Shown one piece after another: positions 1 through 8,654 of a stretch of 64,000 bases of DNA (its first letter is position 1; every line of letters begins with the position of its first letter). Source of the stretch: Hydrogenophaga crassostreae. Its GTDB lineage: Bacteria; Pseudomonadota; Gammaproteobacteria; Burkholderiales; Burkholderiaceae_C. A program made the position numbers and the translations under genes. The stretch spans positions 4,019,501-4,083,500 of the forward strand of contig NZ_CP017476.1 of assembly GCF_001761385.1 (NCBI RefSeq). Reading direction: 5' to 3'. Under the pieces are notes generated by a model. The model was not told the origin of the DNA. It worked only from the letters and a program-made list of their open reading frames with translations, and made no database searches.

Positions 1-628
1 CGGTCTCAACAGCGATGCGGACGATCCACCTGAGCATCGGGTTTGAGTGCTTGTCCACTGCGGCAAGAAGCTTGGTTTCTTCGTCGGTATTCAGCCGCCG
101 ATTGCGGCCCGGCCCTGGCGCCGGTCTGCGCACATTCAAAACTGGGTTGTACGCCAGGCCAAGACCCCACTCCTTGAGCGCAACCGTGAACAGGTGTCCA
201 AGCAATGCCAGCTCAAGACGGACGGTGTTTGCAGCGCGGGGAGTGGCCTTGCCGTCAGCATCCTTGCGATCCTCGCCAGCCAGGCGCTTGTCTCGGTATT
301 GAGCCACCAGCTCGGCCGTCACACCGGCCAAAGCGTACTTGCCGAAAAAATCGTTCAACGGTACCGCCCGTTGGCGTTCACCGGTCTGGGTGAATGGTCG
401 CTTGTTGGGCGTGACCTCGGCAAGATAGCGCTTCATCGCCTTCTCGAACGTCAAGCGCTCGGCAGGCCCTCGCTGCAGGTACATGCCCCGCACCATTTCG
501 TCCTCCGTTCGACGCGACCAGTCTTCGGCGTCTTTCTTCAGGCGAAAAGTTTTGATGGTGGTGGGAAAACCGGTCTTGCGAATGACCGCTTTCCAGGTGC
601 CCGAAGGCGTTTTCACGATGGTGGCCAT
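1..628 (-). CDS. tyrosine recombinase / phage-type integrase, N-terminal part (cut by window edge)
   Basis: Reading the minus strand from the ATG at 628 gives 209 uninterrupted codons running off the left edge. The protein starts MATIVKTPSGTWKAVIRKTG, the short beta-rich arm-binding start common in element-encoded integrases. A helical core-binding SAM-like domain follows (about residues 60-165, with LTFEKAMKRYLAEVTP and NTVRLELALLGHLFTVA), then the beginning of the catalytic domain (RRLNTDEETKLLAAVD). The stretch at the edge, MLRWIVRIAVET, is where the first catalytic arginine motif normally begins, so no catalytic residue is visible. It should cut and rejoin DNA at an attachment site. The gene lies 116 bases from the 3' end of a tRNA gene on the same strand, the usual place for an island or prophage integrase. 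Family call is firm; element type unknown. Confidence 0.85.
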   Translation of the reverse strand, partial: MATIVKTPSGTWKAVIRKTGFPTTIKTFRLKKDAEDWSRRTEDEMVRGMYLQRGPAERLTFEKAMKRYLAEVTPNKRPFTQTGERQRAVPLNDFFGKYALAGVTAELVAQYRDKRLAGEDRKDADGKATPRAANTVRLELALLGHLFTVALKEWGLGLAYNPVLNVRRPAPGPGRNRRLNTDEETKLLAAVDKHSNPMLRWIVRIAVET

Positions 629-657
629 GGCGTTCGAAACAAGGGTCGGAAACCGAC

Positions 658-696
658 ACTGTACCGAAACTGTTACCGAAGCAGCGGTACAGTTTT
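658..696. repeat. three copies of ACTGT(T)ACCG beside the integrase gene
   Basis: The motif occurs directly at 658-668 (ACTGTACCGAA) and 669-680 (ACTGTTACCGAA) and inverted at 685-696 (CGGTACAGTTTT). The second and third copies form an imperfect palindrome with one bulged base. The cluster lies 30-68 bases upstream of the integrase start, between it and the tRNA, where arm-type integrase or excisionase sites and integrase operators are normally found. Repetition is seen; function is inferred. Confidence 0.5.
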
Positions 697-712
697 CACC
701 TGACAAACCATG

Positions 713-731
713 AATCAACAAGCTGTTGATT
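713..731. repeat. 8-bp perfect inverted repeat AATCAACA-AGC-TGTTGATT
   Basis: Perfect 8-base arms with a 3-base spacer, 14 bases from the encoded CCA end of the tRNA gene. No T-run follows on the minus strand, so it is not a classical tRNA terminator. It could be a core-type recombinase site at the element junction or an RNA processing hairpin. Confidence 0.4.
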
Positions 732-744
732 TATAAGGAAAAAA

Positions 745-821
745 TGGTAGGCCGTGACAGACTTGAACTGTCGACCAAAGGATTATGAGTCCTCTGCTCT
801 AACCAACTGAGCTAACGGCCC
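745..821 (-). tRNA. tRNA with CAT anticodon, probably tRNA-Ile2 (lysidine-modified)
   Basis: The minus strand folds as a complete 77-base cloverleaf. The acceptor is GGGCCGT/ACGGCCT with a G1-U72 wobble, then TA, D arm GCTC..GAGC, anticodon stem GAGGA/TCCTT with loop CTCATAA, variable TGGTC, T arm GACAG/CTGTC, discriminator A and an encoded CCA. The CAT anticodon fits elongator Met or Ile2. The acceptor carries C4-G69 and C5-G68, reported as positive determinants for TilS lysidine synthetase in E. coli, and the variable region TTGGTC resembles ileX. I therefore prefer Ile2, but Met cannot be excluded. Its 3' half is the likely attachment site for the adjacent integrase. Confidence 0.9.
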
Positions 822-874
822 TCGCGGATGGCATTGTAGGCGCAGTCGGCACTTTCGATTTCCAGCCCGCTGCA

Positions 875-1903
875 TCAACTGCCTTTCGGCTGGCTCAGCG
901 CATTGCTCACGAGCTTGGATGTCACATCCACAATCTGAATCATGCGGTCATAGGGCATACGCTGCGGACCGATCACGCCAAGCGTACCGACCACTTGCCC
1001 ATCCACTTCATAGGGTGCGGTGACGACCGACAGGTCTTCAAACGGCACCACCTGGCTTTCACCACCGATGTAGATGCGAACGCCTTCGGCCTGGTCCGAC
1101 ACGTCGAGCAAGCGAATGAGCTGGGTCTTTTGCTCGAAAAGGTCAAACATGCGCCGCAAATTGCCCATGTCGTTGGAGAATTCGCTGACAGACAACAAGT
1201 TGCGCTCGCCCGAGACCACCACGTCTTCCGCAGCTTCTGGTACATCCGGGTCGGCATTGACCGCGGCCTGCATCAACACGGCAATCTCACCACGCAAGGC
1301 ATCAACCTCGGTCTTCAGGCGCCTGCGCACCTCTTCCATCGTGAGACCAGCGTAATGGGCATTCAGAAAATTGGCCGCTTCCAGCAATTGCGACTGGGTG
1401 AAACTGACCTGGGTATGGATGATGCGGTTTTGCACGTCACCATCGGGCGATACCAGAATCACCAATACCCGGCGATCCGACAGGCTCAAAAACTCGATAT
1501 GCCGAAACACCGAGGCCCGACGCGGAGCCACGACCACGCCCACAAACTGAGAAAGGTTGGACAGCATTTGCGCAGCATTGCTGAGCACGCGCTGAGGTTG
1601 CTGCCCCCCCTCCAACCCGCGCCCATTCATGCTGCCCATGGGCGACAGACCCTCGCGGCGAACGGTCAGCATGGTGTCAACAAAAAGCCGATAGCCCCGA
1701 GCGGTGGGAATGCGTCCCGCAGAGGTATGGGGGCTGGCAATCAGCCCGAGCTCCTCCAGATCGCTCATCACATTGCGGATCGTCGCGGGCGACAACTCCA
1801 GCCCCGCAGCTTTCGCGAGCGTGCGCGAGCCTACGGGCTGGCCGTCATCGATATAGCGCTCAACGAGCGCTTTGAGCAAGCGTTTGGCGCGGTCATCCAA
1901 CAT
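875..1903 (-). CDS. hrcA: heat-inducible transcription repressor HrcA
   Basis: 342 residues, the usual length for HrcA, which represses groE and dnaK operons by binding CIRCE elements and depends on GroEL for activity. The N-terminal winged-helix domain is clear (LDDRAKRLLKALVERYIDDG, then SPATIRNVMSDLEELGLI and SPHTSAGRIPTARGYRLFVD, the family signature). The C-terminal GAF-like domain contains IRIY-type strands and GVIGPQRMPYDRMI near residue 315. It is divergent from nadK with about 106 bases between starts. I found no CIRCE inverted repeat in that gap, so autoregulation is not evident here. Confidence 0.97.
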   Translation of the reverse strand: MLDDRAKRLLKALVERYIDDGQPVGSRTLAKAAGLELSPATIRNVMSDLEELGLIASPHTSAGRIPTARGYRLFVDTMLTVRREGLSPMGSMNGRGLEGGQQPQRVLSNAAQMLSNLSQFVGVVVAPRRASVFRHIEFLSLSDRRVLVILVSPDGDVQNRIIHTQVSFTQSQLLEAANFLNAHYAGLTMEEVRRRLKTEVDALRGEIAVLMQAAVNADPDVPEAAEDVVVSGERNLLSVSEFSNDMGNLRRMFDLFEQKTQLIRLLDVSDQAEGVRIYIGGESQVVPFEDLSVVTAPYEVDGQVVGTLGVIGPQRMPYDRMIQIVDVTSKLVSNALSQPKGS

Positions 1904-2009
1904 GCTTGCATTTTAGGCAGCCTGAGCGCGTTTTCCGCCTTCTGCCGCAATTGATTTCCAAGGGTTTACGGGTACCGTGCTCGCTTCGACGCTATGTTGT
2001 AATTTGATC

Positions 2010-2927
2010 ATGAGTCTGTCCGATGCCCCAAAGCCTTCCCAGCCACAAGCGCGGCAATTGCTGCGCTTTTCACATGTGGTCATCATCGGCAAATACCAGG
2101 CACCCGGATCGCGTGATGTGGTCGAAGAAGTGGCCCATTTTCTGCATGACCAGGGCTGCGACGTGTCGCTGGAGCGCGACACCGCGCTCAACACCGGACT
2201 GAACCAGTACCCTGCCCTTGACGTGCCCGCCATGGGCAAAACTTGTGATCTGGCGCTGGTGGTCGGTGGCGACGGCACCATGCTCGGCATTGGCCGGCAG
2301 TTGGCCCGCTACGGGGTCCCGCTGGTGGGCATCAACCAAGGGCGCCTGGGCTTCATCACTGATATTCCACTGGAGGAATACCCGGACAAGCTTCGTGCCA
2401 TTCTGCATGGCGAATTCGAAGAAGACGCCCGCTCTTTGATGGCAGCCAGTGTCTGGCGCGATGGCCGTTGCGTGTTTGAAGCCACGGCGCTGAACGATGT
2501 GGTCGTCAACCGCGGCGGTGCAGCCAGCATGATCGAACTGCGTGTCGAGGTTGACGGCCATTTTGTGGCCAACCAGCGGGCCGACGGTCTGATCATTGCG
2601 AGCTCGACGGGCTCTACCGCCTATGCCCTGTCTGCTGGTGGGCCTTTGCTGCATCCGGCCATTGATGGCTGGGTGATGGCACCCATTGCGCCCCACACCC
2701 TCTCCAACCGCCCTATCGTGCTGCCTGCTCACAGCGAGGTTGCGCTCGAGATCGTGAGTGGCCGGGATGCCAGCGCCAACTTCGATATGCAGTCGCTCAC
2801 CAGCCTGTTGCATGGCGACCGCATCGTTGTGCGCCGATCAGAGCACACCCTGCGCCTGCTCCACCCCCGGGGCTGGAGCTATTTCGATACGCTGCGAAAG
2901 AAATTGCACTGGAACGAGGGCGGCTGA
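2010..2927 (+). CDS. nadK: NAD kinase
   Basis: 305 residues. It phosphorylates NAD to NADP using ATP in the cytosol. The diagnostic GGDGT motif is at about residues 86-90 (VVGGDGTMLGIGR), followed by GRLGFITDI, the NDVVVNRG segment and the TGSTAYALSAGGPL signature. ATG at 2010 is preferred to an in-frame GTG at 1977 because it gives the usual family N-terminus and the longer start adds an unrelated stretch. It lies 73 bases before recN; the nadK-recN pair is a conserved neighbourhood in proteobacteria. Confidence 0.96.
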   Translation: MSLSDAPKPSQPQARQLLRFSHVVIIGKYQAPGSRDVVEEVAHFLHDQGCDVSLERDTALNTGLNQYPALDVPAMGKTCDLALVVGGDGTMLGIGRQLARYGVPLVGINQGRLGFITDIPLEEYPDKLRAILHGEFEEDARSLMAASVWRDGRCVFEATALNDVVVNRGGAASMIELRVEVDGHFVANQRADGLIIASSTGSTAYALSAGGPLLHPAIDGWVMAPIAPHTLSNRPIVLPAHSEVALEIVSGRDASANFDMQSLTSLLHGDRIVVRRSEHTLRLLHPRGWSYFDTLRKKLHWNEGG

Positions 2928-3000
2928 AGCGCCGGCCTTGTTTCGCGGTCAAAATGGTGGGAATGACCCCCGCCAACGACCCTATTTCGCACCTGCAGCC

Positions 3001-4647
3001 ATGAGCCTTCGCCGCATCGTCTTGCGCAACTTCGTCATCGTTGAATCCCTCGAACTCGACCTGGGTTCGGGTTTCAGCGTGCTCACCGGTGAAACCGGTG
3101 CAGGCAAATCCATCCTGATTGATGCCCTGCAACTCGCGCTCGGCGGCCGAGGCGATGCTGGTGTGGTTCGCGAAGGCCAGGCCCGTTGCGAGATCGCCGC
3201 CGAATTCGATACGCCCGAATCCCTTTCCCCCTGGCTGGAAGAGCATGGTTTCACGGGCAACGAAGGCTTGCTGCTGTTGAGGCGAACAGTCGACGCCGAT
3301 GGCCGCAGCCGCGCCTGGGTTAACGGCGGCGCAGCCACCTTGACGCAACTCAAGGAAATCGCCAGCGAATTGGTTGACATCCATGGCCAACATGCCTGGC
3401 AAAGCCTCACCCGGACGGACGCCGTGCGCAGCCTGCTCGATGGCTACGCGGGCATTCACCTGGGCGCAACCCAAAAAGCCTGGGGACAATGGCGCCAGGC
3501 GAAGAAGGCGCTGGAATCTGCATGCGAACGCCAAACCAGCTTGCAACAGGAAAGTGAACGCCTGGCATGGCAGATCACCGAAGTCGACAAACTGGCTCCT
3601 GGCCGCGAAGAATGGCACGATCTCAATGCCCAGCACAGCCGGTTGGCCAACGCGCAAAGCCTGATCGACGCGGCGCAATCCGCAGTGGCCGCGTTAGACG
3701 ACGAAGACGACAGCGCAGCCGCATTGATCAGCCGGGCTCTGTCTGCCCTTCAGGAACAGGCCCACATCGAACCAGCGTTTGCCGAACACACGCAAGCGCT
3801 TGAAGCGGCACTGGCGCAGGTACAAGACACGGTGCACAGCCTGCACCAGTACCAGCGACACACCGATCAGGATCCCGCCAGCCTCGCGGTGCTCGACGAC
3901 CGGCTGTCGCTCTGGGTGTCGTTGTCGAGGCGCTTTCGCCGCGCCCCTGAAGACCTCGCGGAACTCCATGCGCAGTGGAAGTCAGAACTCGCACAGGTGG
4001 ACCAGGCCCTGGACCTTGCAGCGCTGGAAACAGCCGAGCGCACCGCCTGGAAATCCTTCCAATCTGCCGCCCAGGTCCTGAGCAAAAAACGCCAGCAAGC
4101 GGCTCCGGGCTTGAGTCAGGCTGTTACAGACACCATGCAAACCCTGGGTCTGCAAGGTGGCCGCTTCGAAGTCGCGTTGACCAAACTCGAAGAGCCCCAG
4201 GCCCATGGCTGGGAACTGGTGGAGTTTCTGGTGGCAGGCCATGCAGGCGTGACTGCACGGCCCGTGGGCAAAGTGGCCTCAGGGGGTGAACTCTCGCGTA
4301 TCGCTTTGGCCATTTCAGTGGTCACCAGCCAGCTCGGCCAGGCCCCCACCCTGATATTTGACGAAGTGGATTCGGGCATCGGGGGCGCAGTGGCACACAC
4401 CGTCGGACAGTTGTTGCGGCAACTGGGCCTGGACCGCCAGGTCATGGCCGTGACACACCTGCCACAGGTGGCCGCCTGTGCGGATCACCACCTCCTGGTA
4501 AACAAACAACAATCGGGCCAGCAAACCTTGAGCTCGGTCTCCCATATCGGGCAGGAAGAACGCGTCATTGAACTGGCGCGCATGTTGGGTGGCAGCGCCC
4601 AGTCTGAAGTTTCATTGGCCCACGCCCGAGAATTGCTTGCTGTATGA
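3001..4647 (+). CDS. recN: DNA repair protein RecN
   Basis: 548 residues, an SMC-like ATPase of double-strand break repair. Walker A is at about residues 30-37 (GETGAGKS) right after the typical start MSLRRIVLRNFVIVESLELD. A long coiled-coil region fills the middle. The C-terminal ATPase half has the signature VASGGELSRIALAI and Walker B LIFDEVDSGIGG, then MAVTHLPQVAACAD. A long upstream in-frame extension overlaps nadK and has no homology, so the start at 3001 is chosen. Its stop overlaps the rapZ start by four bases (ATGA), implying translational coupling. I did not recognise a LexA box upstream. Confidence 0.97.
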   Translation: MSLRRIVLRNFVIVESLELDLGSGFSVLTGETGAGKSILIDALQLALGGRGDAGVVREGQARCEIAAEFDTPESLSPWLEEHGFTGNEGLLLLRRTVDADGRSRAWVNGGAATLTQLKEIASELVDIHGQHAWQSLTRTDAVRSLLDGYAGIHLGATQKAWGQWRQAKKALESACERQTSLQQESERLAWQITEVDKLAPGREEWHDLNAQHSRLANAQSLIDAAQSAVAALDDEDDSAAALISRALSALQEQAHIEPAFAEHTQALEAALAQVQDTVHSLHQYQRHTDQDPASLAVLDDRLSLWVSLSRRFRRAPEDLAELHAQWKSELAQVDQALDLAALETAERTAWKSFQSAAQVLSKKRQQAAPGLSQAVTDTMQTLGLQGGRFEVALTKLEEPQAHGWELVEFLVAGHAGVTARPVGKVASGGELSRIALAISVVTSQLGQAPTLIFDEVDSGIGGAVAHTVGQLLRQLGLDRQVMAVTHLPQVAACADHHLLVNKQQSGQQTLSSVSHIGQEERVIELARMLGGSAQSEVSLAHARELLAV

Positions 4648-5585
4648 CCATCGCGCCTCCCGACCTCGAATCGCCACACCCCATCGACCTGGTGTTGATC
4701 ACCGGCATGTCGGGCTCCGGCAAGTCGGTCGCGCTCACCGCCCTGGAAGATCTGGGTTTCTATTGCGTTGACAACCTGCCGCCCGAACTGCTGGCTTCGT
4801 TCATTGCACTGGAGCAAAGCCACCGAGCCAGCAAAGTGGCGATCGCAATGGACGTGCGCAGCGCCGCATCTTTGCCCGGGCTGCCACAACGCCTGGCCCG
4901 GGTCACCACCGACCCCAGCCAGAACATCCGGCTGCGCACCGTGTTCCTCGATGCCGCCACCGATACCCTGGTGCGCCGGTTTTCAGAAACCCGCCGGCGC
5001 CACCCGCTTTCGCTCCATCCAACCGACGACCAACACCAGGCATTGACCGATGCCATCGAGCATGAAAGGGAGTTGTTGGCCGAGGTGCGCGAACACGCGC
5101 TGGTCATCGACACCGGCCTGATCCGCCCGGCCCAGCTGCGCAGCCAGATCAAAGACATGCTGGGCACGCGGCATGCGCCGCTCACGCTGGTTTTCGAATC
5201 GTTTGCGTTCAAGCGCGGCGTACCCATGGATGCTGATTTTGTGTTCGATGTCCGCATGCTTCCCAACCCTCACTATGAGCCCGAACTCAAGCCTCTGACC
5301 GGGCGCGACGCACCTGTTGCCCAGTTTCTCTCGCGCCAGCCCGAAGTCGCCGACATGCAGCAAGCCATCGGCGATTTCCTGCGCCGCTGGCTGCCACCCA
5401 TGCTCAGCGACCATCGCAGCTACGTCACAGTGGCCATTGGTTGTACCGGGGGCCAGCACCGATCGGTGTATCTTGTCGAGCAACTGGGGGCCGCTTTCGC
5501 AGCCGATTGGCCGACCCGCCTGCGCCACCGCGAAGCCGATGGCTGGCCCGTGGTCAAGACCTCGACACCGCCAAACTTAAGCTGA
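4644..5585 (+). CDS. rapZ: RNase adapter protein RapZ (YvcJ family P-loop protein)
   Basis: 313 residues, slightly longer than E. coli RapZ (284) because of a short N-terminal extension. Walker A GMSGSGKS is at about residues 21-28, followed by ALEDLGFYCVDNLPPELL, the family signature. The C-terminal domain shows FAFKRGVPMDADFVFDVR, LPNPHY and AIGCTGGQHRSVYLVE, typical of the sugar-phosphate-binding half. In E. coli it directs RNase E to the sRNA GlmZ; in betaproteobacteria the precise target is not established from sequence. It overlaps recN by 4 bases, and its end overlaps convergent mutY by 9 bases. Confidence 0.95.
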   Translation: MTIAPPDLESPHPIDLVLITGMSGSGKSVALTALEDLGFYCVDNLPPELLASFIALEQSHRASKVAIAMDVRSAASLPGLPQRLARVTTDPSQNIRLRTVFLDAATDTLVRRFSETRRRHPLSLHPTDDQHQALTDAIEHERELLAEVREHALVIDTGLIRPAQLRSQIKDMLGTRHAPLTLVFESFAFKRGVPMDADFVFDVRMLPNPHYEPELKPLTGRDAPVAQFLSRQPEVADMQQAIGDFLRRWLPPMLSDHRSYVTVAIGCTGGQHRSVYLVEQLGAAFAADWPTRLRHREADGWPVVKTSTPPNLS

Positions 5586-6674
5586 AGCGGCCACGCGCGC
5601 CAGCAGGGGGCGCAGTGGCGCGGGCAATCCCCAGGCGGCCAGGTCGTCCAGCCGCACCCATTGCCCCACACCTCCAGGCCTCTCCGTGCAGGCCGCTGCC
5701 CAGACCATCGGCGCAACGCTGCGCATGACCACAGGATGCAACCGCAGCTCACGGTGCGTCAGGCTGTGAGCCACGGGTTCAAGAAACTGTGGTGTGGCGT
5801 TCTCGGCTCCCAGCAAGGCCAGAGCCGCATCCTCGTCGGTCAACACGGGGGTGCAATGCAGCCCGGCCCAGATACCTTTGGCCGGGCGGCGCTCGAGCCA
5901 GACGGTTGAATGACCTTCGCCGTCTTGCCCGAGAAAAACCGCCAGCCACCAGCTTTCGTGGCGACGCTTGAGGCGGCGCGACTTGATGGGGAACCGGGTC
6001 GGCTCTCCGCTCGCATGGCCGTGGCAAATGGGCTGCATCGGACAACGGTCACAAGCGGGCTTGCTTCGCATGCACAGCGTCGCACCCAAATCCATGAGCC
6101 CTTGGGTATAGGCGCCCATGTCATCGATCGAGGGTGCATGCGGCAACATCGACTGGGCCAGGTGCCAAAGCTCTTTCTGCGATGCGGCCAGAGACACATC
6201 CCCCTCATAGGCCATGACGCGCGTCAAAACGCGCTTCACATTGCCATCCAGAATCGAGATGCACTCGCCAAAACAAAAAGCCGCGATGGCCGCAGCCGTG
6301 GAAACGCCGATGCCAGGCAGCGTTTGCAACGCCAGCGCCGAGTTTGGAAACTCGCCGCCATGTTCAGACACCACGATCTGGGCGCAACGGTGCAGGTTGC
6401 GTGCGCGGCTGTAGTAACCCAAACCACTCCACAACGCCATCACTTCATCGCTCGACCCCTCGGCCAAAGCATGCACCGTGGGAAATCGGGACAGGAAGCG
6501 CGGGAAGTAGTCGAGCACCGTACTCACCTGGGTCTGCTGCAGCATCACCTCAGACAACCAAACGCGGTACGGATCGCGGGTGGCCTGCCAGGGCAAGCCA
6601 CTGCGCCCGTGCAGGCGCTGCCAGTCGATCAGCAGCCGAGCGAATCCGCCCACCCCAACTCCGCCAGCGCTCAT
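5577..6674 (-). CDS. mutY: A/G-specific adenine glycosylase MutY
   Basis: 365 residues. It removes adenine mispaired with 8-oxoguanine. The helix-hairpin-helix region is LQTLPGIGVSTAAAIAAFCFG with the catalytic aspartate in ILDGNVKRV. The [4Fe-4S] ligands appear as C-x6-C-x2-C-x5-C (CMRSKPACDRCPMQPIC). The C-terminal NUDIX-like domain that reads 8-oxoG follows (WWLAVFLGQ; VWLERRPAKGIWAGLHCTP; VAHSLTHREL). The gene overlaps the upstream dynamin-like GTPase gene by four bases and sits two genes from mutM, placing two GO-system glycosylases together. Confidence 0.97.
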   Translation of the reverse strand: MSAGGVGVGGFARLLIDWQRLHGRSGLPWQATRDPYRVWLSEVMLQQTQVSTVLDYFPRFLSRFPTVHALAEGSSDEVMALWSGLGYYSRARNLHRCAQIVVSEHGGEFPNSALALQTLPGIGVSTAAAIAAFCFGECISILDGNVKRVLTRVMAYEGDVSLAASQKELWHLAQSMLPHAPSIDDMGAYTQGLMDLGATLCMRSKPACDRCPMQPICHGHASGEPTRFPIKSRRLKRRHESWWLAVFLGQDGEGHSTVWLERRPAKGIWAGLHCTPVLTDEDAALALLGAENATPQFLEPVAHSLTHRELRLHPVVMRSVAPMVWAAACTERPGGVGQWVRLDDLAAWGLPAPLRPLLARVAASA

Positions 6675-8617
6675 GCAGACGCCAGTTCGGTCGACACCTC
6701 TTCTGGTACCGGCTCACTCAGCTGATCGGTCAGTTCACCCAGCTTGGCCTCGGTCAATGCCAAATGGGCTTGTTGCGACTGCAGTTCACGTATGCGTTCA
6801 TCGAGTCCACCCGCGGCTTGCTGGATCCGTGAAACCGCCTCGATACGGCGGCTGAAATTGCGCCGGCGTTCGCGCAGCTGTGCATCCAGCTGCGAGGCAG
6901 CCGATTTGTTCCACAACTCCACCTCATTAATGGCCGTGTCGTAGACCACCCGCAAGCGGCTCATGAGAGCTCGTGCCAAACGCTCAGCAAATTCGGGCTG
7001 TGCCAGGCGCAAGACATTGCCCATACCCAGATACTGAACGTGGCTTCTCTCAATCAAAACCAGGTCTTTTTGGTACGAAGCGATTTGGGGCGGACTGGGC
7101 GGCTGCAGCGAGAAGCCGTACTCGGCATTCAGTCCTTTGAAACTGCCCTCCAGCATGGATTGAATGTCGACCGCTAGCTTTTCGGCCTGGGTCAGGTCTG
7201 CGCCCAGGCGCTTGAAGGTGTGGGTATAAGCCCGACGCACACCCAATTTGATGCCGGGTTGCTTGAGCGCATGCGCCAGTTCGGAAACACGCTTCTTCAA
7301 ATGGGTGTTGTCCAGCAAGGTAAACAAATCTTTGAGCAAACGCAGGTGAACCGAGCGCACCGCCTGAATCTTGGCGCCGCTGGCGTCGAAATCGGCTTGT
7401 TCCTGCTCGATGCGCAAGCGCATTTGCTTGATAACGCCCGCATTCTTGCCTCGCAAACCCTCAAGTTCCTGAATCTGCTCCACGATGTCGCGCGAACGGG
7501 TGTGAACCAGTCGATCAATTTCTTGCCGCAGCGCCATCACCCCCTGGCTCACCGAGTGAGCCAGAATTTGACGGCGGCGTCCCAACAAGCCTTCACCCAA
7601 TGCGGTTTCCAGCGCCGGCAGATTGCTGGCGTGCAACAATTTTTCGTCGCGACTCACCTTGGCCAAAAGCCCTTTTTGCGCAGATACGGCGATCACTTGA
7701 CGCGGATCCAGGCCCAGAATCTCGGCGGAATCGGTTCGCTGGGACGCGATCTGCAACTGCACTTGCTCGGGCGTGCTCAAGGCATCCCACATGGTGTCAA
7801 TCTTGTTGAGCACCGCCAAGCGAGAATCAACCGCATCCTTTGTCGGCACAAGGTGCTCACGCCAGATGCTCAAATCGGACTTGGTCACACCGGTATCGGC
7901 CGCCAGAATAAACACCACCGCCTGCGCCTGCGGCAGCAGACTCACGGTCAGCTCGGGTTCTGCACCGATGGCGTTGAGTCCGGGGGTATCCAGGATCACC
8001 AGGCCTTGCTTGAGCAAGGGGTGGGCCATATTGATCAGCGCATGGCGCCACTTGGGCACCTCGACCAAGCCGTCGGAACCTTTTGCAGGATTGTCTTCCG
8101 GCGACTCTTCGCTCCAGAACCCCAGTTTGGCTGCTTCTGTGGTCGTCACCCGCCGGACCTCAGCCACCTTCTGAATGGCTTTGGCCAGTTGCTGGGGGTC
8201 GTTGACATCAAGGTTGACGCGCTCCCATTTGTCGGGAGCGTTGCGCCAGTCCATCAAGGTCTGGGGCTGCAACCTCGACTCGATAGGCAGCAAGCGCAGA
8301 CAAGGCGGCACCTCTGCGTCGTAACCCAGTTCGGTCGGGCACATGGTGGTCCGCCCGGCGCTGGCCGGCATGATCCGGCGACCATAACCGGCAAAAAATA
8401 CCGCATTGATCAGCTCAGACTTGCCCCGCGAGAACTCGGCCACAAAGGCCACCATCATCTTGTCGTTCTTCACCTGGGACTGCAACTGGTCAAGGCGTTC
8501 GCGCACGCCCGCCTCAAGCAAGTCCTGATCACGCAACCACTCGCCGAGCAGCTTGAGACGCAGGGCAAACTGTTTGCGCCAGGCGCCGTGGTCGTTGAAA
8601 TCCTGATTGAAGCTCAT
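6671..8617 (-). CDS. dynamin-family GTPase
   Basis: 648 residues. GTPase motifs run in order: a P-loop variant EFSRGKSELINAVFF (about residues 61-75), switch region AGRTTMCPTE, G3 ILDTPGLNAIG and G4 LNKID. The remaining 400 residues are predominantly helical and coiled-coil rich (LRQEIDRLVHTRSRDIVEQI; ERRRNFSRRIEAVSRIQ), as in bacterial dynamin-like proteins that bind or remodel membranes. No obvious transmembrane pair is visible. It overlaps mutY by 4 bases and follows mutM by 37 bases, so all three are probably cotranscribed. Cellular role in this group is unknown; the dynamin-fold call is firm. Confidence 0.88.
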   Translation of the reverse strand: MSFNQDFNDHGAWRKQFALRLKLLGEWLRDQDLLEAGVRERLDQLQSQVKNDKMMVAFVAEFSRGKSELINAVFFAGYGRRIMPASAGRTTMCPTELGYDAEVPPCLRLLPIESRLQPQTLMDWRNAPDKWERVNLDVNDPQQLAKAIQKVAEVRRVTTTEAAKLGFWSEESPEDNPAKGSDGLVEVPKWRHALINMAHPLLKQGLVILDTPGLNAIGAEPELTVSLLPQAQAVVFILAADTGVTKSDLSIWREHLVPTKDAVDSRLAVLNKIDTMWDALSTPEQVQLQIASQRTDSAEILGLDPRQVIAVSAQKGLLAKVSRDEKLLHASNLPALETALGEGLLGRRRQILAHSVSQGVMALRQEIDRLVHTRSRDIVEQIQELEGLRGKNAGVIKQMRLRIEQEQADFDASGAKIQAVRSVHLRLLKDLFTLLDNTHLKKRVSELAHALKQPGIKLGVRRAYTHTFKRLGADLTQAEKLAVDIQSMLEGSFKGLNAEYGFSLQPPSPPQIASYQKDLVLIERSHVQYLGMGNVLRLAQPEFAERLARALMSRLRVVYDTAINEVELWNKSAASQLDAQLRERRRNFSRRIEAVSRIQQAAGGLDERIRELQSQQAHLALTEAKLGELTDQLSEPVPEEVSTELASA

Positions 8618-8654
8618 GGGCCGATTTTTGCTTGGTAATCAGTCAATATAGCAC

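Noticed and set aside
47..703. 218-codon plus-strand frame at the left edge
   Set aside because: The minus strand here encodes a good integrase N-terminus; the plus frame has no family similarity.
1904..2009. CIRCE element near hrcA
   Set aside because: Looked for TTAGCACTC-N9-GAGTGCTAA between hrcA and nadK and found no match.
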